Shown: piece by piece, positions 33,665 to 42,592 of the stretch
Numbering within the stretch: the first letter of the stretch is position 1
Layout of the letters: every line of letters starts with the position of its first letter
Origin: Microbacterium arabinogalactanolyticum
GTDB taxonomy: Bacteria; Actinomycetota; Actinomycetes; Actinomycetales; Microbacteriaceae
DNA: 64,000 nt
Assembly (NCBI RefSeq): GCF_030268005.1
Contig: NZ_BRZC01000007.1
Coordinates: 728,694 to 792,693, forward strand
Direction: 5' to 3'
Translations under genes and position numbers: made by a program
Notes under the pieces: model-generated
What the model saw: only the letters and a program-made list of their open reading frames with translations
What the model was told of the DNA's origin: nothing
Database searches by the model: none

Positions 33665-35542
33665 ATGAGCGGAAACAGCAGCGAGCCGGATCCGATGACC
33701 ACCGCAGGGAACGAAGCGGGTACTTCGCGACGCGAACCACAGGTGCTGAGATGGGTCTTCTGGCCCGCCGCCGTGATCGTCCTGGCGTTCGCCCTGTTCG
33801 CTCTGCTCGCGCCGCACATCGCAGAGGCGCTCTTCAAGACCGTCCAGACGACGATCGTCAACGCCTTCAACTGGTACTACGTGCTGATCGCCGCCTTCTT
33901 CGTGGCGTTCTGCCTCTTCCTCGGCTTCAGCAGGTTCGGCGACATCAAGCTGGGCCGCGACGACGAGGAGCCCGAGTTCTCGCTGATGAGCTGGTTCTCC
34001 CTGCTGTTCGCGGCGGGAATGGGCATCGGCCTGGTCTTCTACGGGGTCAGCGAACCGCTCTCGCACTTCACGAATCCGCGCCCCGGCGTCACCGGCACAC
34101 CGGAGCAGCTGGCCCAGGCCGCGCTCGGCCAGACCTACCTGCACTGGGGTGTGCACGCCTGGTCGATCTACGTGGTGATCGGACTCGCCCTGGCCTACGC
34201 CATCCACCGGCGGCGACGTCCCGTGTCGATCCGGTGGACCCTGGAGCCGCTGCTCGGCAAGCGCGTCGAGGGCGGCTGGGGGCACGCGATCGACGTGATC
34301 GCCCTGGTCGGCACCCTGTTCGGCGTCGCCACCTCGCTGGGACTCGGCGTGCTGCAGATGAGCGCCGGCCTGCACTCCGCCGGGTTCGCGAACCCCGACG
34401 AGACCACCCAGGTGGTGCTCATCCTGGTCATCTCGGTGTTCGTGCTGATGTCGGTGCTGTCCGGCGTGACCAAGGGCATGAAGTGGCTGTCGAATGCGAA
34501 CCTCGTGCTCGCCGGCCTGCTGGTGATCTATCTGCTCGCGGCGGGGCCGACGGAGTTCCTGCTGCGCGAGTTCGTGCAGTCCCTCGGCTACTACATCCAG
34601 AACTTCGTGGGCCTCTCCTTCAACGTCAGCGCGTTCCAGGGCGCCGCCGGCGAGCAGTGGCAGGCGTCCTGGACGTCGTTCTACTGGGGCTGGTGGATCT
34701 CGTGGGCGCCGTTCGTGGGGATCTTCATCGCCCGCGTCTCGAAGGGGCGCACGGTGCGTGAGTTCGTGATCGGGGTGATCCTGGTGCCCACGCTGATCGG
34801 CGTGCTGTGGTTCTCGGTGCTCGGGGGCTCGGCCCTGGCTATGGAGCTCGCGAAGCCCGGCTCCCTCACCGGCCCCGACGGAACGGTCGACCTGCAGGGC
34901 GCGCTGTTCGCGATGCTGCAGAACGTGCCCGGCGCCACCGTGGTGAGCATCGGCGCCATCCTGCTGCTCGCGATCTTCTTCATCACCTCGGCCGATTCCG
35001 GGGCACTGGTGATGGGCATGATCGCCACCGGCGGCAAGCCCGAGCCGAAGCGCTGGATCCGCACGTTCTTCGTCGTGATCACCGCGCTGCTCGCGATCTC
35101 CCTGCTGCTGTCGGGCGGGCTCACCGCGCTGCAGACCGCCGCCATCACCATCGCGCTGCCGTTCAGCATCGTGATGCTGCTGATCTGCTGGTCGACCGTG
35201 GTCGCGTTCACCCGCGAACGACGTGCCTACGCGAAGGCCGAACGGGCGCAGTTCATCGACCGCATCGGCGAGTACTACGGTCTCGAGGTCGAGTCGCACG
35301 ACGCGACCGGCGTGCTCGGCGCGCAACCGCGCTGGATGCGGCGGCTGCAGCGCCGGTTCGGGCTGCCCGTGGCGCCGACCGAGCCGATCCGCATCACTCC
35401 CGGCGCGCTCTCGCTCGAGAGCCACGGCGATGCCTCGCCCTCCACCCTCGACGTCGACGATCTGGTGGGCGGCGATGAGCTCGCCGGCCTCGACGATCCC
35501 GACGTGAAGCAGCAGGATGCGGGTCCGTTCCTGAAAGAGTGA
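33665..35542 (+). CDS. BCCT family transporter (betaine/choline/carnitine)
   Basis: 625-residue transporter with 12 predicted membrane segments. The family hallmarks are clear: LLFAAGMGIGLVFYGVSEPL, and FYWGWWISWAPFVGIFIARV followed by SKGRTVREF, the Trp-rich substrate segment and loop. The hydrophilic N-terminus (about 25 residues) and acidic C-terminal tail (about 90 residues) could sense osmotic stress as in BetP of Corynebacterium. It imports compatible solutes with Na+ or H+. The start at 33665 follows a -10 box; the frame is open to 33497 but runs through the duplicated regulator tail. Confidence 0.92.
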   Translation: MSGNSSEPDPMTTAGNEAGTSRREPQVLRWVFWPAAVIVLAFALFALLAPHIAEALFKTVQTTIVNAFNWYYVLIAAFFVAFCLFLGFSRFGDIKLGRDDEEPEFSLMSWFSLLFAAGMGIGLVFYGVSEPLSHFTNPRPGVTGTPEQLAQAALGQTYLHWGVHAWSIYVVIGLALAYAIHRRRRPVSIRWTLEPLLGKRVEGGWGHAIDVIALVGTLFGVATSLGLGVLQMSAGLHSAGFANPDETTQVVLILVISVFVLMSVLSGVTKGMKWLSNANLVLAGLLVIYLLAAGPTEFLLREFVQSLGYYIQNFVGLSFNVSAFQGAAGEQWQASWTSFYWGWWISWAPFVGIFIARVSKGRTVREFVIGVILVPTLIGVLWFSVLGGSALAMELAKPGSLTGPDGTVDLQGALFAMLQNVPGATVVSIGAILLLAIFFITSADSGALVMGMIATGGKPEPKRWIRTFFVVITALLAISLLLSGGLTALQTAAITIALPFSIVMLLICWSTVVAFTRERRAYAKAERAQFIDRIGEYYGLEVESHDATGVLGAQPRWMRRLQRRFGLPVAPTEPIRITPGALSLESHGDASPSTLDVDDLVGGDELAGLDDPDVKQQDAGPFLKE

Positions 35543-35580
35543 CGCCTGTCAACGCCCTCCCCGCGGCGAGCGCCACCGGC

Positions 35581-35586
35581 TACCGT
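35581..35586 (+). promoter_or_regulatory. -10 box, leaderless start of small hydrophilic protein gene
   Basis: TACCGT, 7 nt, then the ATG at 35594. Confidence 0.45.
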
Positions 35587-35593
35587 CACGGAC

Positions 35594-35905
35594 ATGGACG
35601 AACGGCAGAGCAGTCAGGATCAGGACGCCGGGCAGCAGCCGCACGCGCCGGGGCAGGATCCGGCGGGCAGCGGCGAACCGCACGAGGCACCTCAGTCGGC
35701 GGATGCTCCGGATAGGAGCGAGGGCGCGCACACCGGCATCCCCGAGGACAACCCGGCGCACAACACCGCCCCCGACGGCATGCCCGGCGATGAGGACGGT
35801 GCGCCGCTCGGCGGGGATGAGCGCACCGAGCAGCAGCTCGGCGCCGACACCGCGGTCGAGCGCGATGCGCTGAAGAGCCTCGACCCGGATGACACGCCGG
35901 CCTGA
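35594..35905 (+). CDS. Small disordered hydrophilic protein, function unknown
   Basis: 103 residues, rich in Asp, Glu, Gln, Gly and Pro, with no hydrophobic core (for example GEPHEAPQSADAPDRSEGAH). It should be intrinsically disordered. Short acidic proteins of this type occur next to transport or stress genes in Microbacteriaceae, but no domain is recognised. The -10 box spaced correctly upstream argues that it is a real gene. It could be an LEA-like or stress-linked protein, which is speculation. Confidence 0.6.
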   Translation: MDERQSSQDQDAGQQPHAPGQDPAGSGEPHEAPQSADAPDRSEGAHTGIPEDNPAHNTAPDGMPGDEDGAPLGGDERTEQQLGADTAVERDALKSLDPDDTPA

Positions 35906-35974
35906 GACCTCCGGAACGCACTTCGGCGCCGACGGTGAGAACCGCCGGCGCCGATGGGGCCTTCTGAAGCCGGG

Positions 35975-36850
35975 TCAGGCCCCACGCAGCTCCAGGGTGC
36001 AGCACTTGATGCCGCCGCCGCCGAGCAGCAGCTCGGACAGGTCGACCATGATCGGGTTGTAGCCGCGCTCGCGCAGCTGCTTCTCGAAGCCGGTGGCGCG
36101 CGGCGAGATGATCACGTTGTAGCCGTCGGAGGCCGAGTTGAGACCGAACACGGCGCCGTCCTCATCGGCGACGAGGATCGCGTCGGGGAAGCGCTCCTCG
36201 AGGATGCGACGGGATGCCTCGTCGAAGGCGTTCGGCAGGTAGGCGACGTTCGCGTGCTCCGGGCCGCCGTTCTCCTCGCCGACGACCGGGTCGAGCACAG
36301 TCAGCGCGGTGTCGAGGTGGTAGAAGCGCGGGTCGACCAGGGTGAGCGTCACGACCTCGCGGTCGAAGACCTCGTGCACCTCGCGGTGGCTGTCACCCGC
36401 CGAGCGGAAGCCGGTGCCGGCCAGGATCACGTCGCCGGCGAGCAGGAAGTCGCCCTCGCCCTCGTTGACCTCCTTAGGCAGCACGGTGTCGAAGCCGTGG
36501 GTGCGGAACCACTCGGCGAACGCGGGCGCCTCGCCCTGGCGCTGCTCGTAGTAGAACTCGGGCACGTACGCTTTGCCGCCGATGGTGAAGCCGCCGTTGG
36601 CCGTGTACACCATGTCGGGGTAGCCGGCGAGCGCCTCGATGAGCTCGACCTCGTGCCCGAGCTCCAGGTACAGGTCGTACAGCTTCTGCCACTGCGCGAC
36701 GGCCTTGGCGGTGTCGGTCGGTGCGGCCGGGTCCATCCAGGGGTTGATCTTGTAGTCGACCGTGAAGTACTCGGGCCGGCACATCAGGTAGCGGCGGTGG
36801 TGGGCCTTGCGGGTCGCGGTGCCGGTGGCGGCGGTCTCAGGCGTGGACAT
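35975..36850 (-). CDS. Dimethylarginine dimethylaminohydrolase-like amidinotransferase-fold enzyme
   Basis: 291-residue member of the DDAH/arginine-deiminase-like superfamily. It has PDMVYTANGGFTIGGKAYVP (substrate-binding Asn and Asp region), NEGEGDFLLAGDVILAG, FYHLDTALTVLD with the catalytic His, and GGGGIKCCTLELRG with the catalytic Cys at the C-terminus. These enzymes hydrolyse methylated arginine or arginine to citrulline and an amine or ammonia. It is upstream of, and divergent in position from, no other arginine gene, but PutA copy 2 is next on the same strand, which fits arginine/ornithine/proline breakdown. The exact substrate is open. Confidence 0.82.
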   Translation of the reverse strand: MSTPETAATGTATRKAHHRRYLMCRPEYFTVDYKINPWMDPAAPTDTAKAVAQWQKLYDLYLELGHEVELIEALAGYPDMVYTANGGFTIGGKAYVPEFYYEQRQGEAPAFAEWFRTHGFDTVLPKEVNEGEGDFLLAGDVILAGTGFRSAGDSHREVHEVFDREVVTLTLVDPRFYHLDTALTVLDPVVGEENGGPEHANVAYLPNAFDEASRRILEERFPDAILVADEDGAVFGLNSASDGYNVIISPRATGFEKQLRERGYNPIMVDLSELLLGGGGIKCCTLELRGA

Positions 36851-37028
36851 GGGTGCTCCTCTGGAGAAGGTGCGGCGGACGCTGTCCAGGGGCCCGGCGG
36901 AAGTTCGACCCGCCCACGGTGAGTGGAGCGCGGGGAAGATGCGACACAGGCACGCCAGTTGTATTTTCGCATCCGGATGCCGAGATCGCCACTCTTTTCG
37001 CTGAGAGTCGTGTCGGGCGGTGCCCGCT
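36851..37028. other. 178-bp spacer between ddaH-like gene and putA copy 2
   Basis: Holds the promoter region of the ddaH-like gene, with an AT-rich patch around 36958-37000. A weak CGGGC/GCCCG hairpin (37014-37026) just beyond the putA copy 2 stop may be its terminator. No ORF with family likeness was seen. Confidence 0.4.
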
Positions 37029-40000
37029 TCAGATCACTTCCGCACTCCAGGGATCCGGGGTGCCGAAGCGATGCGCGGTGATCGAGATCGCCTGCTCGTG
37101 TACGAACGGCAGCAGCTCGAGCCGGCCGGCCGAGGTCACCTCGTTGTCGTACACCGCCAGATCGGGGTCTCCCTCGACGGCATCCGCGAGCGCGCGGTGC
37201 AGGTCGGCCACGGCATCCCGCCCGCCGATCAGACGCACCCGGCCCACCCGGGTCGCCTCCAGGGCAGGACGGCGGATCCGCTCGATCCACTCCTCATCGC
37301 TCTCCACCGCGACGGGCACCTCGAGCGCGCCGAGTTCGGCGCGCACCCCCGCGGGCACGCCGTCGGGCACCGACACGAAGAAGTCCGCCCCGGAGCGGAT
37401 GCCGGCGAGCACCACCCGCAGGATCGCGGCGAGGGATGCATCCGACGCGGCCCGCACCGTCACCGGCAGCGGCCGGTACCGGAACAGGTTGCGCTCCACA
37501 CCCAGCTGCGAGACGTCGCGCACCTGACCGAACTCGCGGTCCCAGGCCACGGCGTCCGAGAGCGCCGCCTGCCGCAGCCACTCGAAGGAGTCGAAGTCGA
37601 GCGAGGGCTGCGCCGCCTCGATGAGTCCGGAGATCTTCACGTCCAGGCCGCGCAGATGCAGCGTGCTCGAGGACTTGCCGCGGGGACGCGACCGCCACGA
37701 GCCGAGCCCGATCAGGTAGTTCGGACCGCCGGCCTTCGCGCCGGGGCCGACCGAGGAGCGCTTCCACCCGCCGAACGGCTGACGCTGCACGATCGCGCCG
37801 GTGATCCCGCGGTTCACGTACAGGTTGCCGGCCTGCACCTCGTCCAGCCACAGCGCCAGATCGGCGGGATCCTGGGTGTGCAGGCCCGCGGTCAGCCCGT
37901 ACGCCACGGCGTTCTGCATCCGGATCGCCTCGGACAGCGTCGAGGCGTGCATGATGCCGAGCACCGGCCCGAAGAACTCCTCACGGTGGGTGCGGGAGCC
38001 CGGCTGAACGCCCACGCGAATGCCGGGACTCCACAGCCTTCCGCTGTCGTCCAGCGAGCGCGGCTCGACCAGCCACTGCTCCTCGCCCTCCAGCTGGGTG
38101 AGCGCCCAGGCGAGCTTGCCCTGCGGCTTCTCGATCACCGGTCCGACCTCGGCCTGCGGATCCCCGGGCCAGGCCACGCGCAGCGAGCGGGTGGCGTCGA
38201 CCAGCTGCCGCGCGAAGCGCTTGGAGCGGCCCACCGGCCCGACCAGGATCGCCAGGGACGCCGCCGAGCACTTCTGCCCGGCGTGCCCGAACGCGCTGTG
38301 CACCAGGTCGGCGACGGCGAGGTCGAGGTCGGCGGTCGGGGTGATGATCATGGCGTTCTTGCCGCTGGTCTCCGCGAGCAGCGGAAGGTCGTTCCGCCAC
38401 GACCGGAAGAGCGCCGCGGTGTCCCACGAACCCGTGAGGATCACGCGATCCACGTCCGGATGCGAGATCAGCTGCTGCCCGAGCTCGCCCTCCTCCACGT
38501 CGGCGAGCACCAGCACATCGCGCGGGATGCCCGCCTGCCACAGCGCCTCGGCGATGACCGCCGCGCAGCGCCGTGCCTGCGGCGCAGGCTTGAAGACGAC
38601 GCCCGACCCCGCGGCGAGCGCGGCGAGCACCCCGCCGGCGGGGATGGAGATCGGGAAGTTCCAGGGCGGTGTCACGACGGTCACCCGGGAGGGCTCGAAC
38701 GTCGCGCCGGCGATGCCGTCCAGCTCGCGGCAGGTGGCGGCGTAGTACTTCGCGAAGTCGACGGCCTCGCTCACCTCGACGTCGCCCTCGGCGAATGTCT
38801 TGCCGGTCTCGATCGCGGCGACCTCGATGAGCTCGGCGCGGCGGCCGGCGAGGGCGGCCGCGGCGCGCAGCAGCACCTCGCTGCGTTCGGATGCCGGGCG
38901 GGAGCCCCAACCGGATGCCGCGTCCCGAACGCGCGTGACGGTGTGCGCCAGCATCCGCTCGTCGTCGATCCGCGAGGCGCGCAGGGCCGCGACCCCGAGA
39001 TCGGACAGGCCCGCCGCGGAGACGCGCTCGAAGATCCCGCGCGCCCACTCCCGGTTCGCGGCGAGTGCCGGGTCGCTGTCCGGTGTGTTCACGAACCCGG
39101 GCGCACCGGCGGCGGAGCCGGCCACCTCCTGACGGGAGTACACCGCGGTCTGCAGGAACGGGTCGTCGTCGGCTCCGTACTCGTCGTCATCTCCCGAGGA
39201 GCCGCGGGCGATGCCGAGCACCAGACCCGTGAGGTCCTCGGTCTCGGCTCTGGGCCTGGTCATCGGACGCACCGACTCGTGCAGCGGCGCCGTGCGGTTC
39301 TGCACCCGGCGCGGACCGATCTGCAGGGAGTGATCGCGGGCACGGCTGACCGAATCGACGAAACGCAGACGCTCGCGCTCGAACAGCGAGCGATCCTGCG
39401 CCAGATCGAACGCGGCCGAGAGGAAGTTCGAGGGCGACGCGTTCTCCTCCAGGCGGCGCACCAGGTAGCTGATCGCCACGTCGAACTCGTGCGGATGCAC
39501 CACCGGCACGTACAGCAGCACCGGTCCGACCGTGCGCGAGACTGCGGCGACCTGGGCCTGCGCCATCCCGAGCAGCATCTCGAACTCCACCGAGTCCTGC
39601 ACGCCGCGCTCGCCCGCGAGCAGCCAGGCGAAGGCGATGTCGAACAGGTTGTGCCCGGCCACGCCGACACGCACCGCGGCGACGTTGCGCGGCTGGAACG
39701 CCTCGTCCAGGCAGCGCAGGTAGTTGGCGTCGGTGTCGAGCTTGGAGCCGTAGGGAGCCTGCGTCCAGCCGTGCATGACGGCGTCGACCTTCTCCATCGC
39801 GAGGTTCGCGCCCTTGACCAGGCGCACCTTGACGGGCGCCCCGCCGTGCTCCACGCGGTCGCGCGCCCAGGCGGTGAGCTCACGCATGGCGGGCAGCGCG
39901 TCGGGCAGATAGGCCTGCAGCACGATGCCCGCCTCGAGTCCCTTCAGCCGCGGGTCCTCGAGGATGCGGGTGAACACCGCGATGGTCAGGTCGAGGTCCT

Positions 40001-40679
40001 TGTACTCCTCCATGTCGAGGTTGATGAAGGTGCCGTTCGACGCGGCCGTCAGATACAGGGGCGCGAGGCGCTCGATCACGTCCTCCACCACGTCGTCGAA
40101 CGCCCACATCGAGATGCGGCTCATGACCGCCGAGACCTTCACCGACACGTAGTCGACGTCGTCGCGACGGATGAGCTCGTGGATGCCGTCGAGCCGGCGC
40201 TTGGCCTCGCCCTCGCCCAGCACGGCCTCACCCAGCAGGTTGAGGTTCAGCCGATGACCCGTGCCGCGCAACTTCTCCAGCGCGGCGCCGAGCTTCTCGG
40301 GGCGGGCATCCACGATCAGGTGACCCACCATCTCGCGCAGCACCCGCCGCGCGATCGGCACGGTCGGCAGCGGCAGCACGGGCGCGACCCCGCCGCCCAG
40401 ACGCACGACGCCGCGCAGGTACCAGGGCAGGAACCCGGGAGCGAGCGGTGCGACGCGGTGCAGGTTGGATGCCGCGGCCGCAGCGCTCTCGGGCCGCATG
40501 ACGCCGTCGACGAACCCCAGGGTGAACGGCAGGCCGTTCGGATCGCGCAGCACGCCGGCCAGGCGCTGCGCTGCGGGATCGATGGGGATCGACGCCTCCT
40601 CCTGCACCCAGCGACGGGTGAGTTCGACGGCGGCGTCCTCCAGACGCGCCCCGGGTGCGACGGACGGCTGCTCAGACAT
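37029..40679 (-). CDS. Bifunctional proline/P5C dehydrogenase (PutA), copy 2, longer linker
   Basis: 1216-residue PutA-like fusion. The proline dehydrogenase barrel shows DVDYVSVKVSAVMSRISMWA, NLDMEEYKDLDLTIAVFTRI and RVGVAGHNLFDIAFAWLLAG; the aldehyde dehydrogenase half shows LAETSGKNAMIIT and FGHAGQKCSAAS with the catalytic Cys. Both active-site sets are intact. Compared with copy 1 (14258-17728) it carries about 55 extra residues between the domains, with an acidic GSSGDDDEYGADDD stretch. No RHH domain is present. It may serve another condition or a hydroxyproline- or arginine-derived substrate. Confidence 0.9.
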   Translation of the reverse strand: MSEQPSVAPGARLEDAAVELTRRWVQEEASIPIDPAAQRLAGVLRDPNGLPFTLGFVDGVMRPESAAAAASNLHRVAPLAPGFLPWYLRGVVRLGGGVAPVLPLPTVPIARRVLREMVGHLIVDARPEKLGAALEKLRGTGHRLNLNLLGEAVLGEGEAKRRLDGIHELIRRDDVDYVSVKVSAVMSRISMWAFDDVVEDVIERLAPLYLTAASNGTFINLDMEEYKDLDLTIAVFTRILEDPRLKGLEAGIVLQAYLPDALPAMRELTAWARDRVEHGGAPVKVRLVKGANLAMEKVDAVMHGWTQAPYGSKLDTDANYLRCLDEAFQPRNVAAVRVGVAGHNLFDIAFAWLLAGERGVQDSVEFEMLLGMAQAQVAAVSRTVGPVLLYVPVVHPHEFDVAISYLVRRLEENASPSNFLSAAFDLAQDRSLFERERLRFVDSVSRARDHSLQIGPRRVQNRTAPLHESVRPMTRPRAETEDLTGLVLGIARGSSGDDDEYGADDDPFLQTAVYSRQEVAGSAAGAPGFVNTPDSDPALAANREWARGIFERVSAAGLSDLGVAALRASRIDDERMLAHTVTRVRDAASGWGSRPASERSEVLLRAAAALAGRRAELIEVAAIETGKTFAEGDVEVSEAVDFAKYYAATCRELDGIAGATFEPSRVTVVTPPWNFPISIPAGGVLAALAAGSGVVFKPAPQARRCAAVIAEALWQAGIPRDVLVLADVEEGELGQQLISHPDVDRVILTGSWDTAALFRSWRNDLPLLAETSGKNAMIITPTADLDLAVADLVHSAFGHAGQKCSAASLAILVGPVGRSKRFARQLVDATRSLRVAWPGDPQAEVGPVIEKPQGKLAWALTQLEGEEQWLVEPRSLDDSGRLWSPGIRVGVQPGSRTHREEFFGPVLGIMHASTLSEAIRMQNAVAYGLTAGLHTQDPADLALWLDEVQAGNLYVNRGITGAIVQRQPFGGWKRSSVGPGAKAGGPNYLIGLGSWRSRPRGKSSSTLHLRGLDVKISGLIEAAQPSLDFDSFEWLRQAALSDAVAWDREFGQVRDVSQLGVERNLFRYRPLPVTVRAASDASLAAILRVVLAGIRSGADFFVSVPDGVPAGVRAELGALEVPVAVESDEEWIERIRRPALEATRVGRVRLIGGRDAVADLHRALADAVEGDPDLAVYDNEVTSAGRLELLPFVHEQAISITAHRFGTPDPWSAEVI

Positions 40680-40746
40680 GTTCCCAGCGTAGGTCCCGAC
40701 CGCGCGGGAAGGCGGCTGAACCCGGTGGCACCGGCGGAAGTCACCC

Positions 40747-40752
40747 TATGCT
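40747..40752 (+). promoter_or_regulatory. -10 box, leaderless start of the three-gene membrane operon
   Basis: TATGCT, 6 nt, then the GTG at 40759. Confidence 0.5.
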
Positions 40753-40758
40753 GATCTC

Positions 40759-41442
40759 GTGAACGCCGCCCCGCCCTCGCCTGCAGTCGAAAGGCCCGTG
40801 CAGGAGAGGACTCTGCTCACGCGGGTGCGGCGCATGGCGAGCCTGATCCCGACGCCGTGGCTGATCACGGCCGGCGGCGCGGTGCTGCTGGCTGCGACGG
40901 CGGCGTTCGGCGGCCTGCAGACGGTGCCGCCGAAGCCGGTCCCCGTCGTGTCCGTCGGAGAGCAGTACTCCGGATCGGATCTGGAGATGACGGTCCAGGG
41001 GGTGGAGCTCCGCGCGAAGGGCGGCAATGCGGCATCCTTCCCCGACAAGGAGAAGCACGAGAAGGTGCTCGCCGTGATCGTGGATGTGGTGAACACCTTC
41101 GACAAGCCCCGATTGGCGAGCGGGAGCGGCACTCCGTCGCCCGCCGTCGACGGCATCCACGTCGACGGCATCGACGAGAAGCCGCTGATCGCCTACGCCG
41201 ATGGCAGCTCCGGGTCGGTCTGGCTGCAGCCCGACGTCCCGGTGCGGCTCGTCCTGTCGTGGGTCGTCGGGCCGGATGAACTGCACGACGGCGACGAGGT
41301 GCGCCTGACCCTTCCCGATTCCACGCACAGCGTGGGCACCAATGTGCAGCGTGGCGTGGACATCTGGGACGAGGTGGTGGTCGGCGCCACCGTGACCACG
41401 ACCGTGCAGGAGATCCCCGCGAGCGAGGAGGATGCCTCATGA
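40759..41442 (+). CDS. Membrane-anchored protein with predicted extracytoplasmic beta domain (1 of 3)
   Basis: 227 residues. A basic cytoplasmic N-terminus (about 1-33) is followed by one membrane segment (WLITAGGAVLLAATAAFGG, about 34-52) and an outer domain (about 60-215) of beta character: GSDLEMTVQGVELRAKG, HEKVLAVIVDVVNTFDKPRL and GSVWLQPDVPVRLVLSWVVG. The layout resembles DUF4352-type Ig-like domains, a tentative match. It is coupled to the next gene by an ATGA overlap. No function can be assigned. Confidence 0.72.
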   Translation: MNAAPPSPAVERPVQERTLLTRVRRMASLIPTPWLITAGGAVLLAATAAFGGLQTVPPKPVPVVSVGEQYSGSDLEMTVQGVELRAKGGNAASFPDKEKHEKVLAVIVDVVNTFDKPRLASGSGTPSPAVDGIHVDGIDEKPLIAYADGSSGSVWLQPDVPVRLVLSWVVGPDELHDGDEVRLTLPDSTHSVGTNVQRGVDIWDEVVVGATVTTTVQEIPASEEDAS

Positions 41443-41987
41443 AGAAGGTGCTCCCCTGGCTGCTGACGCTCGTGCTGCTCGCCGGCGCATGGGTGCTGAA
41501 CGCCGTGGCCCTGCCGGACGGCTCGTCCGAGGCGAGCTTCCTCACCCCCGCCACGGTCGGCCACGCCGCGACCGCGCGCAACCTCACGCTCACGGTGACG
41601 GATGTGCGCGCGGCTCGGAGCATCGCCGACCCGACGGGAAAGACGCTGGAGAGCACCTGGGTGGTGGTCGATGTGGATGCCGAGGCACTCGACTCCCAGT
41701 ACGGCGCGACGCTCGGGTTCGCTGAGCTGACGGTCGGCGAACGCACGTTCCGTGCCACCGAGCGCATCGAGAGCTTCTTCCGCGCGCGGCTCGTCCCCGG
41801 TGTGCCGCGCAGCGGCGCGGTGGCCTTCGAACTGCCCTCGGATGCGCTGAAGGGCACGGGAACGCTGCGTCTGGGCATCCCGTCGGATGCCCGCTACGAC
41901 GGCCTCGTCGAGCTGAGGGTCGACCTCGGCGACATCCCCGTGGAGGATGCCATCACCCTGCCCGCCACGGACTGGACCCGCTCATGA
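41439..41987 (+). CDS. Membrane-anchored protein with predicted extracytoplasmic beta domain (2 of 3)
   Basis: 182 residues. The N-terminus is a signal anchor (KKVLPWLLTLVLLAGAWVLN), then an outer beta-rich domain (HAATARNLTLTVTDVRAARS, STWVVVDVDAEALDSQYGAT, AFELPSDALKGTGTLRLGIP). The plan resembles the upstream gene product, so the two are probably paralogues adapted to bind each other or a common partner. It is joined by ATGA overlaps to both neighbours (41439 and 41984). No catalytic motif is visible. Confidence 0.72.
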   Translation: MKKVLPWLLTLVLLAGAWVLNAVALPDGSSEASFLTPATVGHAATARNLTLTVTDVRAARSIADPTGKTLESTWVVVDVDAEALDSQYGATLGFAELTVGERTFRATERIESFFRARLVPGVPRSGAVAFELPSDALKGTGTLRLGIPSDARYDGLVELRVDLGDIPVEDAITLPATDWTRS

Positions 41988-42592
41988 CGATCCCCACGCC
42001 CGCCGTCGCAGAGGCCCCGGAACACCGGACGCCCGCACCGAGGCAGCCCGGATGGTGGCGCACCAACCGCCTGGCGCTCATCGCGCTGCTCGTGCTGATC
42101 CCGGCCATCGGCATCGGTGTGGGATGGAACGAGTGGTACTCCTACTACGGCTACGGGGCGCGGAAGGTCACCGCGGTCGAGGTCCCGGACAAGGGGACGG
42201 TGAAGGTCGCCGGCGCCGAGTGGGGTCCGATCCGCAGCGGCGAGATCAAGGACACGAGCACGCTGAACATGCCGGAGGGCACCCGCCTGCTCGCGGCGAT
42301 CGTGCCAGTGACGCCCGACGGCAGGGCCGTCTCCTGCGAACCGCCGATGCTCGTGCAGCAGAGCACCGGACGCGAATGGACGCCGATGCGCTCCGAGGTC
42401 GGCATCCCGTACAGCTACGACGAGAACGACACCTGCGTCAGCGACCTCGCCGACGAGAAGGACCCGGAATCGGCTCAGCCGTTCTCGCTGACCGTCGGGT
42501 TCGTCGTGCCGGACGATGTCACCGGCCCGTTCTGGCTCGACGTCGACCCGCGCGGCGACGGCCGGTTCGTCAGGTTCTCCATCGACCCCTGA
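41984..42592 (+). CDS. Membrane-anchored protein with predicted extracytoplasmic domain (3 of 3)
   Basis: 202 residues. A Pro-rich cytoplasmic N-terminus, one membrane segment (LALIALLVLIPAIGIGVGW, about 30-48), then an outer domain with GTVKVAGAEWGPIRSGEIKD, two Cys (SCEPPMLVQQ and NDTCVSDL) that could form a disulfide, and a closing beta stretch QPFSLTVGFVVPDD. It completes a tight three-gene operon. Its last 118 bp overlap, on the opposite strand, the 3' end of the convergent polytopic protein gene. Function unknown. Confidence 0.72.
   Translation: MTIPTPAVAEAPEHRTPAPRQPGWWRTNRLALIALLVLIPAIGIGVGWNEWYSYYGYGARKVTAVEVPDKGTVKVAGAEWGPIRSGEIKDTSTLNMPEGTRLLAAIVPVTPDGRAVSCEPPMLVQQSTGREWTPMRSEVGIPYSYDENDTCVSDLADEKDPESAQPFSLTVGFVVPDDVTGPFWLDVDPRGDGRFVRFSIDP

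Noticed and set aside
37020..40754. 1244-aa open frame on the + strand opposite PutA copy 2
   Set aside because: Composition is Arg/His/Gly-rich and no motif is present; the opposite strand encodes a complete PutA.
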